A stretch of 18,903 nt of DNA, from assembly GCA_963579025.1 (NCBI GenBank), contig CAUZFZ010000184.1:1-18903 (forward strand). Reading direction: 5' to 3'. A model generated the notes under the pieces. That model saw only the letters and a program-made list of their open reading frames with translations. It searched no databases and was not told the origin of the DNA. Of this stretch, positions 1 to 8,800 are shown piece after piece; the first letter of the stretch is position 1, and each line of letters opens with the position of its first letter. This DNA is from CAUZFZ01 sp963579025. GTDB taxonomy: Bacteria > Planctomycetota > Planctomycetia > Planctomycetales > Planctomycetaceae. The position numbers were made by a program, and so were the translations under genes.

Positions 1-3000
1 TTCGGCAACGTTTGCTGCATCGATGTGGTCGTACAGCGGCAGATGCCGGTAGTAGATCTCCAGAGTCATCGTTGCCAGGCAGGTCATGTAAAGCCGTCCG
101 GCCGCTCCGCCGTGTCCGTCGGCCAAATTCCAGCTTCCGGCTCCGTGTCCCTTCCTGATCTGCGTCGAGACCAGTTGCTCGCGCATGACATCGTTCCACT
201 TGGTCCAGTACTTGTCGTTTTCACCGTCGCCGTCACCGTAGTGATGCATGACCTGCGAGGCATAATAGTTGTAGTACATATTGTTCGGTGCCGGTCCCAT
301 GGTACTCAGGTACAGAACCCCGCGTTTCAGAGACTCGGTTTCTCGTTTCCAGCCCATGTACATCCGGCACAGCAGTCCGATGGCTGAGGTGGCCGGCCCT
401 TTTCCCGGTGTCCGGTAACCGTAGCCAGCACCGTCCGGCGCCCGCACTTTGTCCAGATAGGCGGAAGCGCCAATGAAGGTGCGTGCTGGAACAGTCGCTT
501 TGAATGAGCGGGCACTCATCAAGGCCATCATCTGCCAGCCAACAACAGATGTGTCACCGCCTGCCTCACCTGGCTGATACGCCCATCCACCGTCTTTGCA
601 CTGAGCGTTGACGATGAAGTTGATCGCAGCCTGAGCGTGTGCTTTCAGCTTTAACGTGTCTTCGTGGAGAACCCTGCGTTTCTTGACGCCGATCATTCTC
701 GCCTTCGGGTTGGCCCGCAGCAGCATTTCGTTGATCGCCGTCGCTTCTGACAAAGCCGCCGCGCACAGTCCCTGGACGTACATGCGTGCGTTGCCTTCCG
801 CAGTGACTGCCATGTCCAGACCGGCCGGAACCTCACGCGACTGGTACAGCAGGTAGTTCAAAGCCGCTTCGACCGTTTTCTGGTATTCGCCGTCAGCGTA
901 GTTACTGCCAGCTCCCATATAGGTCAGCAGGGCCATGGCAGTGGAACCGGTCGTGGTCTTGGTCAGAGAACCGGGTTCACTGCATGTCGTGTCGCAGTTT
1001 GGTGTCAAATGGTTGTAGTTCCAGCTTCCGTCCGGCCGCTGGTGGTTCTTGAGCCATATCAGCCCCAGGCCAACGGCTGCTTCACTGGCGGCTGTGCCGC
1101 CGTATTTTGTGACCATGGCCGAGCGGCTGGCCTTGCTGCGGCCCCCCATCTCGCCGCTAACGGGGGCGACAGCACTGGCACCGCTGTCGGCCAGTTCCTG
1201 GACGGTCATCGCTGGTGCCAGATCATTAACGTCGATGGTGAACAACTCGTTCGTGTCCGCGATGACGTCTGTTTCCACTTCAGTGATCGTCTGGTCTTCG
1301 ATCATCTCCGGCTGTTCCATCTCGACGTCTTCCATTTCTTCCGGCTCCTCTGAAGAGATGGAACTGACAATACGGAACGACTCTGGCAATGCGGACTGCG
1401 GCAGCACGATCATCGCCAGCACGACCAGCACCAGCGCGTGCAGACCGGTGTTGATTGCCATGACTTTGATGGCCCGCTGTCGCGCGACGGCGGCCATCGC
1501 GGCTTCCAGTTCCGGATCGTCTTCGGCAGCGATGTCGAGCTGAGGTGCTGCCTCTTCCGGACTTAGCTCCTCGGCTGAGTCGGCCGACTGCTCTGAGAAC
1601 GGCACAGACGGGGCGGTCGCTGCCTCGGTTTCCGTGGAGACCGTTGCTTCCGGCGAGGGGTCTGTCGTGAGTACCGCTGCGGGCACAGGCACGACCTCCG
1701 GTGGCACGGCAGGTTGTGGCGGAAGCGGTGCAACGGCGGGTTCGCCTGTTGAGGCGACAACCTCACCTGCAGCAACGGCTGCACCTGCTACCGTTGCCGC
1801 GACAGCCGTCTTCTGGGATTTCTTCTTCGATTTACTGGAGGCCGGCTTTGGAGGTGCCACTTCGGGTTGAATATCAACCCGCGCCGTTTCCGGAGCGGGC
1901 GTACTGGCTGGTTCCGGTACGACGTCGTGTGGAGCTGGGGCCTCAAGCTGATTAACTTCCGCCTGTGATTCCACCGCGCCAACGAGTGGTGCCGGCGCCT
2001 GGGGAACCGACTGTTGCGGTACCGGCGGTTGTACGACTGGCTGCGTTGCGGGCACGGATGCCGCGACGTCTGGCACACTCGGCGTCGAGACCGGTTGCGC
2101 TGGCTGCTCATTGACGCCGGCTGGTGTGGCGGTCGGTGCAGGAGCTTTGGCGGTTGGGATCTGCTCTGCGACAGCAGGGGACGGCGGTGCTGGAGCCGTT
2201 GTCTTCTCGACAGGTTGCTGCGGTGGCTTAGAGTCGTTAGCGATCGTCGGTGCTGAGGACGCGACGGGCGACTGAGGTTTTGGCTCCGGGGCGATCTTAC
2301 GCGTTCGAGTCGATGCTGGTTGTGGACTGGATTCAGTGGTCGGGGCGGACGACCCACTCGCTTCGAGCGCCTGAGAAGGGGCGCGGCTGCCTGAATTCAG
2401 AGACTCGTCGTTCAGACCGTTTGCGATGCGCGTGGTCCAGTACTTCGCGTCTTCTTCCGACAGCCCACTGGCTCGCTCAATATTGAGTTCCGCTTCCTTC
2501 TGGACGGTCGGCAGAAAGGCAGACACTCGCATGCGCCCATTCGCGCCATAGCGAAATGTGACTTCGACGGGCGTCTTCCTGGGCAGATTTGAAGGCAGGC
2601 CCGTAACGACACATTTGCCGATCTTCGTGGCGTTGTTGCCGCTGGCGTCGCCGCCTTCGATCACATTGACCACGACGTTGGGCTGATTGTCTTTTGCGGT
2701 CTTGAACGCCGCCTTGCTCTTGCACGGCAGCGGTGAGTTGCGAGGAATCATCAGTTGTCGGCGCTTGCGGCCCGTTGACGCTTCGACGCCCAGCACACCA
2801 AGATCGTGCGAGCTGACGTTCTTAACGGCGATGTCGCGGATGCCGTCACTTGCATTGCCGGCCAGCAGAGCCGCGTACACGGCGGCGCCATGACCGACCG
2901 CCTCGTCGGGTGAGAGCGACCGATCGACCTCAAGCCCCGATTCCTGCTCAAGAATCGCCTGCACTGCTGGAATGCGACTCGATCCGCCGACCAGCAGCAG

Positions 3001-3945
3001 CCGCGTGACATCTTTCCACTCCACCTTCGCTTCACGCAGCACCTTGCGCACGGTCGTCACGGTCCGGTCGACCAGATCGGCCGTCGCTTTCTCGAACCAC
3101 TCACGCGTTAGAACCGTGCGCAGGCGGCAGCCCTCGTGAGAGAACATCAGGTTGACCTGCTCGCGAGCGGTCAGTGCCCGCTTGGCATCTTCCGCTTCGT
3201 TGATCAGGCTCTGCAGAGCGCATTCGTCCGTACGCGGATCGATGTTGTGTTCGGACATGAACTGCTCGCCGACGTGGTCGACGATGCGGTCGGTCCAGTC
3301 GACTCCACCGAGGTACACGTCCCCGGCGGTGCCCAGCGCGTTGAACTTCTTGCCCGCGATCTCCATCAGCGTGACATCGAATGTTCCGCCGCCGAGGTCA
3401 TAAACGAGCACAACTTCACGCTGACTTGATTGGCCGTCGAGGCTCACAAACCCCTGTTGCACACCAAACGAGATGGCAGCGGCCGTTGGCTCGTTCAGGA
3501 TGTCGAGCAATTCGATCCCGGCCAGTCGAGCAGCATCTTCGGTCGCTTTGCGGCGTGGCTCATCGAAGTAAGCGGGGACAGTGACAACCGCCTTCGAGAT
3601 CGGGCCCAGCTTCAGCTCGGCGTCCTCTTTCAGCTTCTTGAGGATCAGCGCCTGAATGACTTCCGGCGGCATCGGCTCGCCGCGAATGCTCTTGTGAAAC
3701 GACACCTTGCCCATGTCACGTTTGGCGAAGCGCGCGACGCGTTCGGGTTCGTACTCGGCGGCCTTGTCGGCTTCCTTACCGACGACAACGCCCGAGCGGT
3801 CGAAGAAAACGACACTGGGCGTCGTCATGTCGCCTTCCGCGTTGATCACGCTCATCGGGCGACCGGTGGCGTCTACGAAACCCACCAGGGAGAATGTTGT
3901 ACCGAGATCGATTCCGACCACGGCACCGCCAGACGTGTCATCCAT
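1..3945 (-). CDS. Hsp70 (DnaK-like) fused through a Pro/Ala-rich linker and one TM helix to an alpha/alpha-toroid (prenyltransferase/squalene-cyclase-like) domain; C-terminus cut by the window edge
   Basis: The frame is open from ATG 3945 to base 1 (1315 codons, no stop when each codon is read). Residues 1-390 are an Hsp70 ATPase domain: GIDLGTTFS (11-19), VPAYFDEPRRKAT (123-135), LNEPTAAAISFG (150-161), VYDLGGGTFDVTLME (181-195), LLLVGGSSRIP (316-326). The beta substrate-binding domain follows to about 500; the alpha lid is almost absent. Residues 516-810 are low-complexity Pro/Ala/Val/Glu with a small Lys cluster. R822, R824 and K827 precede a TM helix (about 828-849), and a very acidic stretch follows, so the Hsp70 should be cytoplasmic and the C-terminal part outside. 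The toroid starts near 940, with QRPDGSW (969-975), CDTTC (984-988) and a second Q-x3-GGW at 1115-1121. No DxDD cyclase motif is visible, so cyclase activity is doubtful. Inference: a transmembrane chaperone-coupled envelope protein. The domain calls are secure; the joint function is unknown. Confidence 0.9.
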   Translation of the reverse strand, partial: MDDTSGGAVVGIDLGTTFSLVGFVDATGRPMSVINAEGDMTTPSVVFFDRSGVVVGKEADKAAEYEPERVARFAKRDMGKVSFHKSIRGEPMPPEVIQALILKKLKEDAELKLGPISKAVVTVPAYFDEPRRKATEDAARLAGIELLDILNEPTAAAISFGVQQGFVSLDGQSSQREVVLVYDLGGGTFDVTLMEIAGKKFNALGTAGDVYLGGVDWTDRIVDHVGEQFMSEHNIDPRTDECALQSLINEAEDAKRALTAREQVNLMFSHEGCRLRTVLTREWFEKATADLVDRTVTTVRKVLREAKVEWKDVTRLLLVGGSSRIPAVQAILEQESGLEVDRSLSPDEAVGHGAAVYAALLAGNASDGIRDIAVKNVSSHDLGVLGVEASTGRKRRQLMIPRNSPLPCKSKAAFKTAKDNQPNVVVNVIEGGDASGNNATKIGKCVVTGLPSNLPRKTPVEVTFRYGANGRMRVSAFLPTVQKEAELNIERASGLSEEDAKYWTTRIANGLNDESLNSGSRAPSQALEASGSSAPTTESSPQPASTRTRKIAPEPKPQSPVASSAPTIANDSKPPQQPVEKTTAPAPPSPAVAEQIPTAKAPAPTATPAGVNEQPAQPVSTPSVPDVAASVPATQPVVQPPVPQQSVPQAPAPLVGAVESQAEVNQLEAPAPHDVVPEPASTPAPETARVDIQPEVAPPKPASSKSKKKSQKTAVAATVAGAAVAAGEVVASTGEPAVAPLPPQPAVPPEVVPVPAAVLTTDPSPEATVSTETEAATAPSVPFSEQSADSAEELSPEEAAPQLDIAAEDDPELEAAMAAVARQRAIKVMAINTGLHALVLVVLAMIVLPQSALPESFRIVSSISSEEPEEMEDVEMEQPEMIEDQTITEVETDVIADTNELFTIDVNDLAPAMTVQELADSGASAVAPVSGEMGGRSKASRSAMVTKYGGTAASEAAVGLGLIWLKNHQRPDGSWNYNHLTPNCDTTCSEPGSLTKTTTGSTAMALLTYMGAGSNYADGEYQKTVEAALNYLLYQSREVPAGLDMAVTAEGNARMYVQGLCAAALSEATAINEMLLRANPKARMIGVKKRRVLHEDTLKLKAHAQAAINFIVNAQCKDGGWAYQPGEAGGDTSVVGWQMMALMSARSFKATVPARTFIGASAYLDKVRAPDGAGYGYRTPGKGPATSAIGLLCRMYMGWKRETESLKRGVLYLSTMGPAPNNMYYNYYASQVMHHYGDGDGENDKYWTKWNDVMREQLVSTQIRKGHGAGSWNLADGHGGAAGRLYMTCLATMTLEIYYRHLPLYDHIDAANVAE

Positions 3946-4119
3946 CCTGTAGCCTCGGTATCAGAAAGTGCGCCAGTGGCCTCGTGAAAACTGGGCCGGG
4001 ACATGCCAGACGGCTGGTGGCGGCGCGCAGAACGCGCGTGATTGGTGCGATTACCCTCTTATCAAACCGATTGTTCGGTAGTTTTTCCAGAGACTTGCCG
4101 AGAATCGACCCTTTAAGTG

Positions 4120-4569
4120 TCAGGGTTCGCCCGAATCGCTACTTCTCCGAGCCCCGTCGCCATCCGCAGGCTCGTCGGCCTCAGGGATGTGGATTGGTCG
4201 ACGACACGTCTGACATTCGCGAACCGTGCCCGCCGCGCTGGGGGCGAACTGCTGCGTCGTGTCGCAAATCGGGCAAATGACACGCAGCGGCGACTCTGGA
4301 GCGGGCGCCAGCGTCGATCGATGCATCACCCAGTACAGACCGGCCATGAACGGACCGCCCAGTAATGTTGCAAATGTCCAGCACAGGCGTCCAACGAACA
4401 CGGTGTCCTGGGCGTGTTGTTCGCGCCGTGCAGCGTCGCGGTTAACCCCGATCGCAAAGCACACATGAATGATCACCGAAATGACCACGAAGACTGCCGC
4501 CCAGATCATCACCGCACCGCCGTAGAGGTTGGCGAGTCCGTTATTGGGTGGGAGAGTATACTGGGGCAT
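4120..4569 (-). CDS. Two-helix membrane protein with C-terminal zinc ribbon, function unknown
   Basis: 149 residues, starting at ATG 4569, 18 bp after the stop of the J-like/PEGA gene, so probably cotranscribed with it. No clear Shine-Dalgarno is visible. Two hydrophobic helices lie at about 19-42 and 62-82, with an Arg-rich loop (NRDAARREQ) between them. C99-x2-C102 (CPIC) and C119-x2-C122 (CQTC), 16 residues apart, form a typical zinc-ribbon or rubredoxin-like knuckle. The tail is acidic and Ser/Asp-rich. Helix 1 contains S31-V-I-I-H35, the same spacing as the S-xxx-H of the TonB transmembrane helix; I cannot tell whether this is more than coincidence. I do not recognise a named family. By position it belongs with the membrane Hsp70 and J-like proteins. 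A 174-bp gap separates it from the Hsp70 gene, which may therefore have its own promoter. Confidence 0.8.
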   Translation of the reverse strand: MPQYTLPPNNGLANLYGGAVMIWAAVFVVISVIIHVCFAIGVNRDAARREQHAQDTVFVGRLCWTFATLLGGPFMAGLYWVMHRSTLAPAPESPLRVICPICDTTQQFAPSAAGTVRECQTCRRPIHIPEADEPADGDGARRSSDSGEP

Positions 4570-4587
4570 GTTGTCGCTTTCGCGGAG

Positions 4588-5328
4588 TTACCGTGGTCGC
4601 CAATTGAGCTCGAGCGTCTGCGTTTCCTGCGGCAGAAACTTGTCGCCGGTCGTAATCGGGCGGTATCCCTTGCGCTCGAATCGGAATCGGTGCTGGCCGG
4701 GTTTGATCTTGTAGATAAGCGTTTCGGTGTCCTTTGGAAACGTGTTTTCGCTGTCGAATTGCACGCCGGTGTCGATCATCATAAAGGCGCCCTCGCGTTC
4801 ATCGAGTTTCCAGACAACCTTGATTCGGGCGTAGTTGGAATCGCTGTCGCCACCGCCTCCTCCCCTGAAAACGACTGCCAGTCCGATAATCAGTGTGACG
4901 ACGGCGATCGAGCCAACCGAGAGTAACATCATCGGAGACAGGACTTGTGCCGCAGGCGGTGCAGCCGGTTCGGGCGAAGCAGCAGCAGCAACGGGCGCTG
5001 CAGCGGGTGGAGCGGCGGCGGGCTCCGGTTCCGGGGGTTTTGACGCATCAATCTGCGTCTGGAGTTGTGCGTCATACTCTGCCCGGGCTGCGGGTTTCAG
5101 CAGAGACAGACGCGCGGCGGCAATCTCGTTCAGCAGCCGCTGCGAGTGGTCCATGTGCGGGCCGGTGGCCATGTCCTGCAGATATGACATCCGCTGGTTC
5201 GCCGCGGCGTCGATCACATCAGCATCCGGCTCGAACAGGCCTACGCCCAGCAGTCGGTAGTGGTTTGGTGGCTGCTCATTTGGAGGAATGCCGAGCCACT
5301 TGTGATAGGGGTCGAACGTATCACTCAT
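4588..5328 (-). CDS. J-domain-like (HPD-less) membrane protein with C-terminal PEGA-like domain
   Basis: 246 residues from ATG 5328. Residues 5-90 match the planctomycete J-like region: FDPYHKWLGIPP, then HYRLLGVGLFEPDADVIDAA (23-42) and a helix ending in LNEIAAARLSLL and EYDAQL (84-89). This is the order of a DnaJ J-domain (YxLLGV, helices, AYD), but the HPD tripeptide that stimulates the Hsp70 ATPase is missing; the loop there reads around DMATGPHMD (52-60). A Pro/Ala linker (about 97-128) leads to one TM helix (131-154) and a Gly run. Residues 166-246 are PEGA-like, with IKPGQHRFRFERKGYRP (208-224). An in-frame GTG at 5373 would add 15 residues; I prefer the ATG because FDPYHKW lies near the N-terminus in such proteins. 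First gene of the leftward group that includes a membrane Hsp70, so an adaptor role on that chaperone is a reasonable inference. Confidence 0.85.
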   Translation of the reverse strand: MSDTFDPYHKWLGIPPNEQPPNHYRLLGVGLFEPDADVIDAAANQRMSYLQDMATGPHMDHSQRLLNEIAAARLSLLKPAARAEYDAQLQTQIDASKPPEPEPAAAPPAAAPVAAAASPEPAAPPAAQVLSPMMLLSVGSIAVVTLIIGLAVVFRGGGGGDSDSNYARIKVVWKLDEREGAFMMIDTGVQFDSENTFPKDTETLIYKIKPGQHRFRFERKGYRPITTGDKFLPQETQTLELNWRPR

Positions 5329-5751
5329 CAGTTCTGGCCTCGTACTCGATGTAGACTCAATTGCCGACTGCACAGACTACCGCGTGCGAAGACCGACGCA
5401 ATCCAGTGCCTGGTCGCAGCGACCGGACAAAATCCGGCGACGACCGGCGAGCGCGTTGAATCTCGACGAACAGCTGCGTGTTGAGTCTGGTTGCGTACGC
5501 TAACGGGCAGGATTATGCTGACTCGTTCCTTCGCGCCGCTCGGAAGAAGTCGTTCAGAAACCTCGATCCAGGTCGCCCCTATACACGTCAAATGCCCGGG
5601 CTGATTTTCAGCGGTCCACGTCGAAATTCAGTTTCGAGGGCGAATACGCGAAAGCGTGTTCACAAAACAACCCACGGTTCAGCAGCCAGGCCGGCTGACT
5701 CCCGACCGGTGATCATTCGGGTCATTCCATGATTGCCGCGGCGTCGGGTGG

Positions 5752-5768
5752 AAACGCATGATGCGTTT
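5752..5768. promoter_or_regulatory. Palindrome AAACGCAT-g-ATGCGTTT, possible operator
   Basis: Perfect 8-bp half sites around one central base, ending 41 bp before the ATG of the large TPR gene. The size and symmetry would suit a dimeric regulator bound in the leader or over the promoter. No regulator gene is in the window, so this is inference from symmetry alone. Confidence 0.35.
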
Positions 5769-5795
5769 TGCCATCACTTCCTGTCTCTTCTCGTC

Positions 5796-5800
5796 AAGGA
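5796..5800 (+). promoter_or_regulatory. Shine-Dalgarno AAGGA that fixes the start of the large TPR gene
   Basis: AAGGA lies 9 bases before ATG 5810. It supports that start over the in-frame TTG at 5768, which would place 14 residues before an otherwise textbook signal peptide. Confidence 0.6.
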
Positions 5801-5809
5801 TCGTCTCGC

Positions 5810-8800
5810 ATGAGGATGCTCCGCTCAGCGGTTCTCGCACTGACGTTAACGGTTGTGTCAGCGCCGTTCGCCCGGGCCGACGAGCCGTATATCGAGTTTC
5901 TGGAGGGACTCCGCGATCTCCGTTACTACGAGTACGCATTGCTGTACCTGGACGGACTGCGTGACGACCCCAACGTGCCGGCGGACGTCCGCGCTGTTAT
6001 TCCGTATGAGAAGGCCACGACGCTGCTGGCCAAGACTCGCAGTTCCGCGATCCGCAGTCCTGAGGTCCAGGCTTTGGAGCTAGATACGGCACTTGGGTTT
6101 CTGAAGCAGTTCACAACAGAGAGCCCGAACCACCCGAAAGCCGCCGAAGCCAATACGGAACGCGCCCGGATTCTGCTTGGTCGGGCCCGGGTCGAGGTGT
6201 GGCAGTCGCGTTCGCCGGGAAACAAGGACAACCGGATCACGTTTCAGGACGCGGCTCGCAAGCTGGTGGCGGAAGCCCGGGCGATTTTTCAGGCCGCACA
6301 TGACGGTCATAAAGCCAACTGGGAAGGCTTTCCAAAGTACATCGACCGTGTCGAGAAGCGTCAGTTGTTTGAAGAACGGCGGCAGGCTGAGATTCGTTAC
6401 ATCATGGCACAGCTTGATCTGGCGAACTGCACCTATGACGAAGCTCAAACGTACGACCGGGATTCCGAGGAGTTCGGGGCGAAACTTCGCGACGCGGCCA
6501 AAGAATACGAGGAAGTCCACGAGAAGTACCGGCAGCAGGTGGGCGGACTTTACGCCCGGCTGTGGCAGGGCAAGTGCTTCGAGGAGCAGGATGACATTCA
6601 GCGGGCTGTGGGCATCTACAAGGAATTGCTCGGCCATCCTGGCAAGAGCGACACGATGCGTCGGCTGCAGAGCCAGACACTGCAGTTCTATCTGATCTGC
6701 CTGAACCATGACTCGCGCAAGGACTTTCAGCTTGTGGTTGACAAGGGCAGCGAATGGCTGACAAGCGTTTCGGCCAGGCAACGCGTTTCTCCCACAGCAA
6801 CGGGCATCCAGTGGGAGATGGTGTTGGCGCAGGAATCCCTGTCCAAAGACCGTGCGGCGACCGAAGCCATTAGAAAACGGTTGATAGGTCTGGCTCTGAC
6901 CACGGTTCGGAAGATCAAGAACCGGCCCGGGCAGTACAAAGATCTGGCGACGTTCAAAGAACGCGATCTGAAGGTACTGCTGGATGGTGGTAAAGGGATC
7001 ACCGATCCCGAGGACTTTGGCACGGCGTTCAGCCTCGCTCAGGAAATGGTCACGAAGAAGACCAAAGAGCTGATGGCTGCGTTGAAAGGGGCCAAGACCC
7101 CGGAAGATCGAAAGGCTGCCCGCCAGGACCTCGATCTGCATCTGGAAGAAGCCGGTCGCATGCTGCGACTGGCTTTGCGTCTGGTCGATGACAAGGTGGC
7201 GGTCAACGACGTTAATCTGGCCCGGCAGTATCTGGCATATACTTACCTGCTTTCCCGGTCGAACTACGAAGCGGCGATTCTGGCCGAGTTCGTCGCGATG
7301 AATTACGGAAAGGACAACCCGGTCCTGGCACAGGATGCCGCGTACCTGGCGATGGCCGCATACGTGCAGGCCTTCAATGACAACGAGAAAGCCAAACGTC
7401 GCGATGACCAGGAAATCGACGTTGCACAAATGTCGCAACTGGCCGAGTTCCTCGTCGCAAAGTGGCCGGCCAGTGACCGAGCGATGGACGCCCGCATCCA
7501 GATGGGGAGCGTCAACGGTCAGTTGAAGAAATTCGAAGACGCGGCTAGCTGGTACAGTCAGATTCCTGAGACGTCATCGAAGTTCATGAGCGCTCAGACG
7601 CAGGCGGGGCAATCCTACTGGAGCGCCTACATCGAAGCGGCCGGCATGGATCAGCTCGACCAGCCGCCGAAGGAAAAACTCGACGAATGGATGGCGTCTG
7701 CCGAGGCACACCTCCGCAGCGGGATTACTCAGGCTGAAGCCAACACTCCTCCCGAGTCCGCGGCACCGGACGCATTGATTGCGGCCAAGGTTTCGCTGGT
7801 GCAGATTCTGGTTGCCGCGCGCAAGTATCCGGAAGCAATCACGATTCTGACCGGTGATCCGCACTCGGTGCAGGCGGCGATCCAGGTGGAAGACGAGGCG
7901 GCTCGGCCCAAAGCCGGCGGAACAGTGAAAAGCGTGCCCTTTGCGTCGCTCGTCTACCAACTCCTGCTGCGGTGCTACGTCGGTGTGCAGGATCTCGACA
8001 GTGCCCAGGTCGCCATGGAAAAGCTGGAGGCCGTTGGTGGCAACGACGGAGCTGCTCTGACAGCGATCTACCAGCAGTTGGGTAAAGAACTCGAGAACGA
8101 ACTGGAACGACTCAAGGCATTGGGCCAGTTGGACGCCTACAACGAGGTCCGGACTTCGTTCGAGACGTTTCTCAAGAAGATGTCCGATCGAGAGGCGCAG
8201 ACCGTCGGGTCGCTGACATGGATTGCAGTGACCTACTTCGGGCTCGCCGAGGGCAGCAAAGACGCACCGACAGAAGCGACCGCGTATTTCGACAGCGCCG
8301 GCACGACGTATCAGACGATTCTCGACCGTGCCGATGCCGATCCGGAGTTCATCAATCCCTCTCGTCTGACTGGCGTCCGTCTGCGATTGGCCAACTGTCG
8401 TCGGCACCAAGGCAACTTTGAGGCCGCTGAGGAACTCGTTAAGGCCATCCTGGAAGAAAACCGCATCGCCAAGAAGAACAACCTGGATGTTCAGCTCGAA
8501 GCCAACTACCTCTATCAGGCGTGGGGCAGTGATCAAGGGAAGTCTGAGTATTTCCAGACGGCCATGCGCGGCGACAAGGATGCGAACATGTGGGGCTGGG
8601 GCCAGACAGCCCTGCGTCTGCAGCGTTTGCTCGACAGTGGTGCACCGCAGGCCGAAGAGAAATACCGCAATAAGTTCTACGAATCACGACACAGCATGGC
8701 AGTCTGCCGCCTTGAGTTTGGCAAGGTCCAGAATCAGGCAAAGAAGACAGAAGAGCTCGAACGGGCTATCAGCGAAATCAACTCGTTCGTTCGCATCTCT

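Larger units (their letters stand above)
5329..5809. other. Divergent intergenic region between the J-like gene and the TPR gene
   Basis: 481 bp with no convincing gene. Several short frames cross it, but none has a good ribosome site or recognisable protein sequence. It should hold the divergent promoters of both gene groups; I could not pick a sigma-70-type -35/-10 pair with confidence. Visible structure: a CCGGA-caaaa-TCCGG hairpin (5423-5437), a TGATCA/TCATTC-rich patch (5710-5735), and a 17-bp near-perfect palindrome at 5752-5768, annotated separately. Confidence 0.6.

Noticed and set aside
1..1130. Squalene-hopene cyclase activity for the toroid domain
   Set aside because: QxxDGSW-type repeats are present but no DxDD catalytic motif is visible, and the N-terminal fusion is unlike any cyclase, so only the fold is claimed.
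5478..5732. Short plus-strand frame in the divergent gap
   Set aside because: No ribosome site, no hydrophobic or domain pattern, and a residue make-up typical of noncoding DNA.
6080..7438. Minus-strand open frame of 452 codons
   Set aside because: It lies fully inside the plus-strand TPR gene. Its sequence is not protein-family-like, and the plus strand has a signal peptide, ribosome site and coherent repeats.
7574..8536. Minus-strand open frame of 320 codons
   Set aside because: Antisense shadow of the same TPR gene, a common effect of high G+C codon use.
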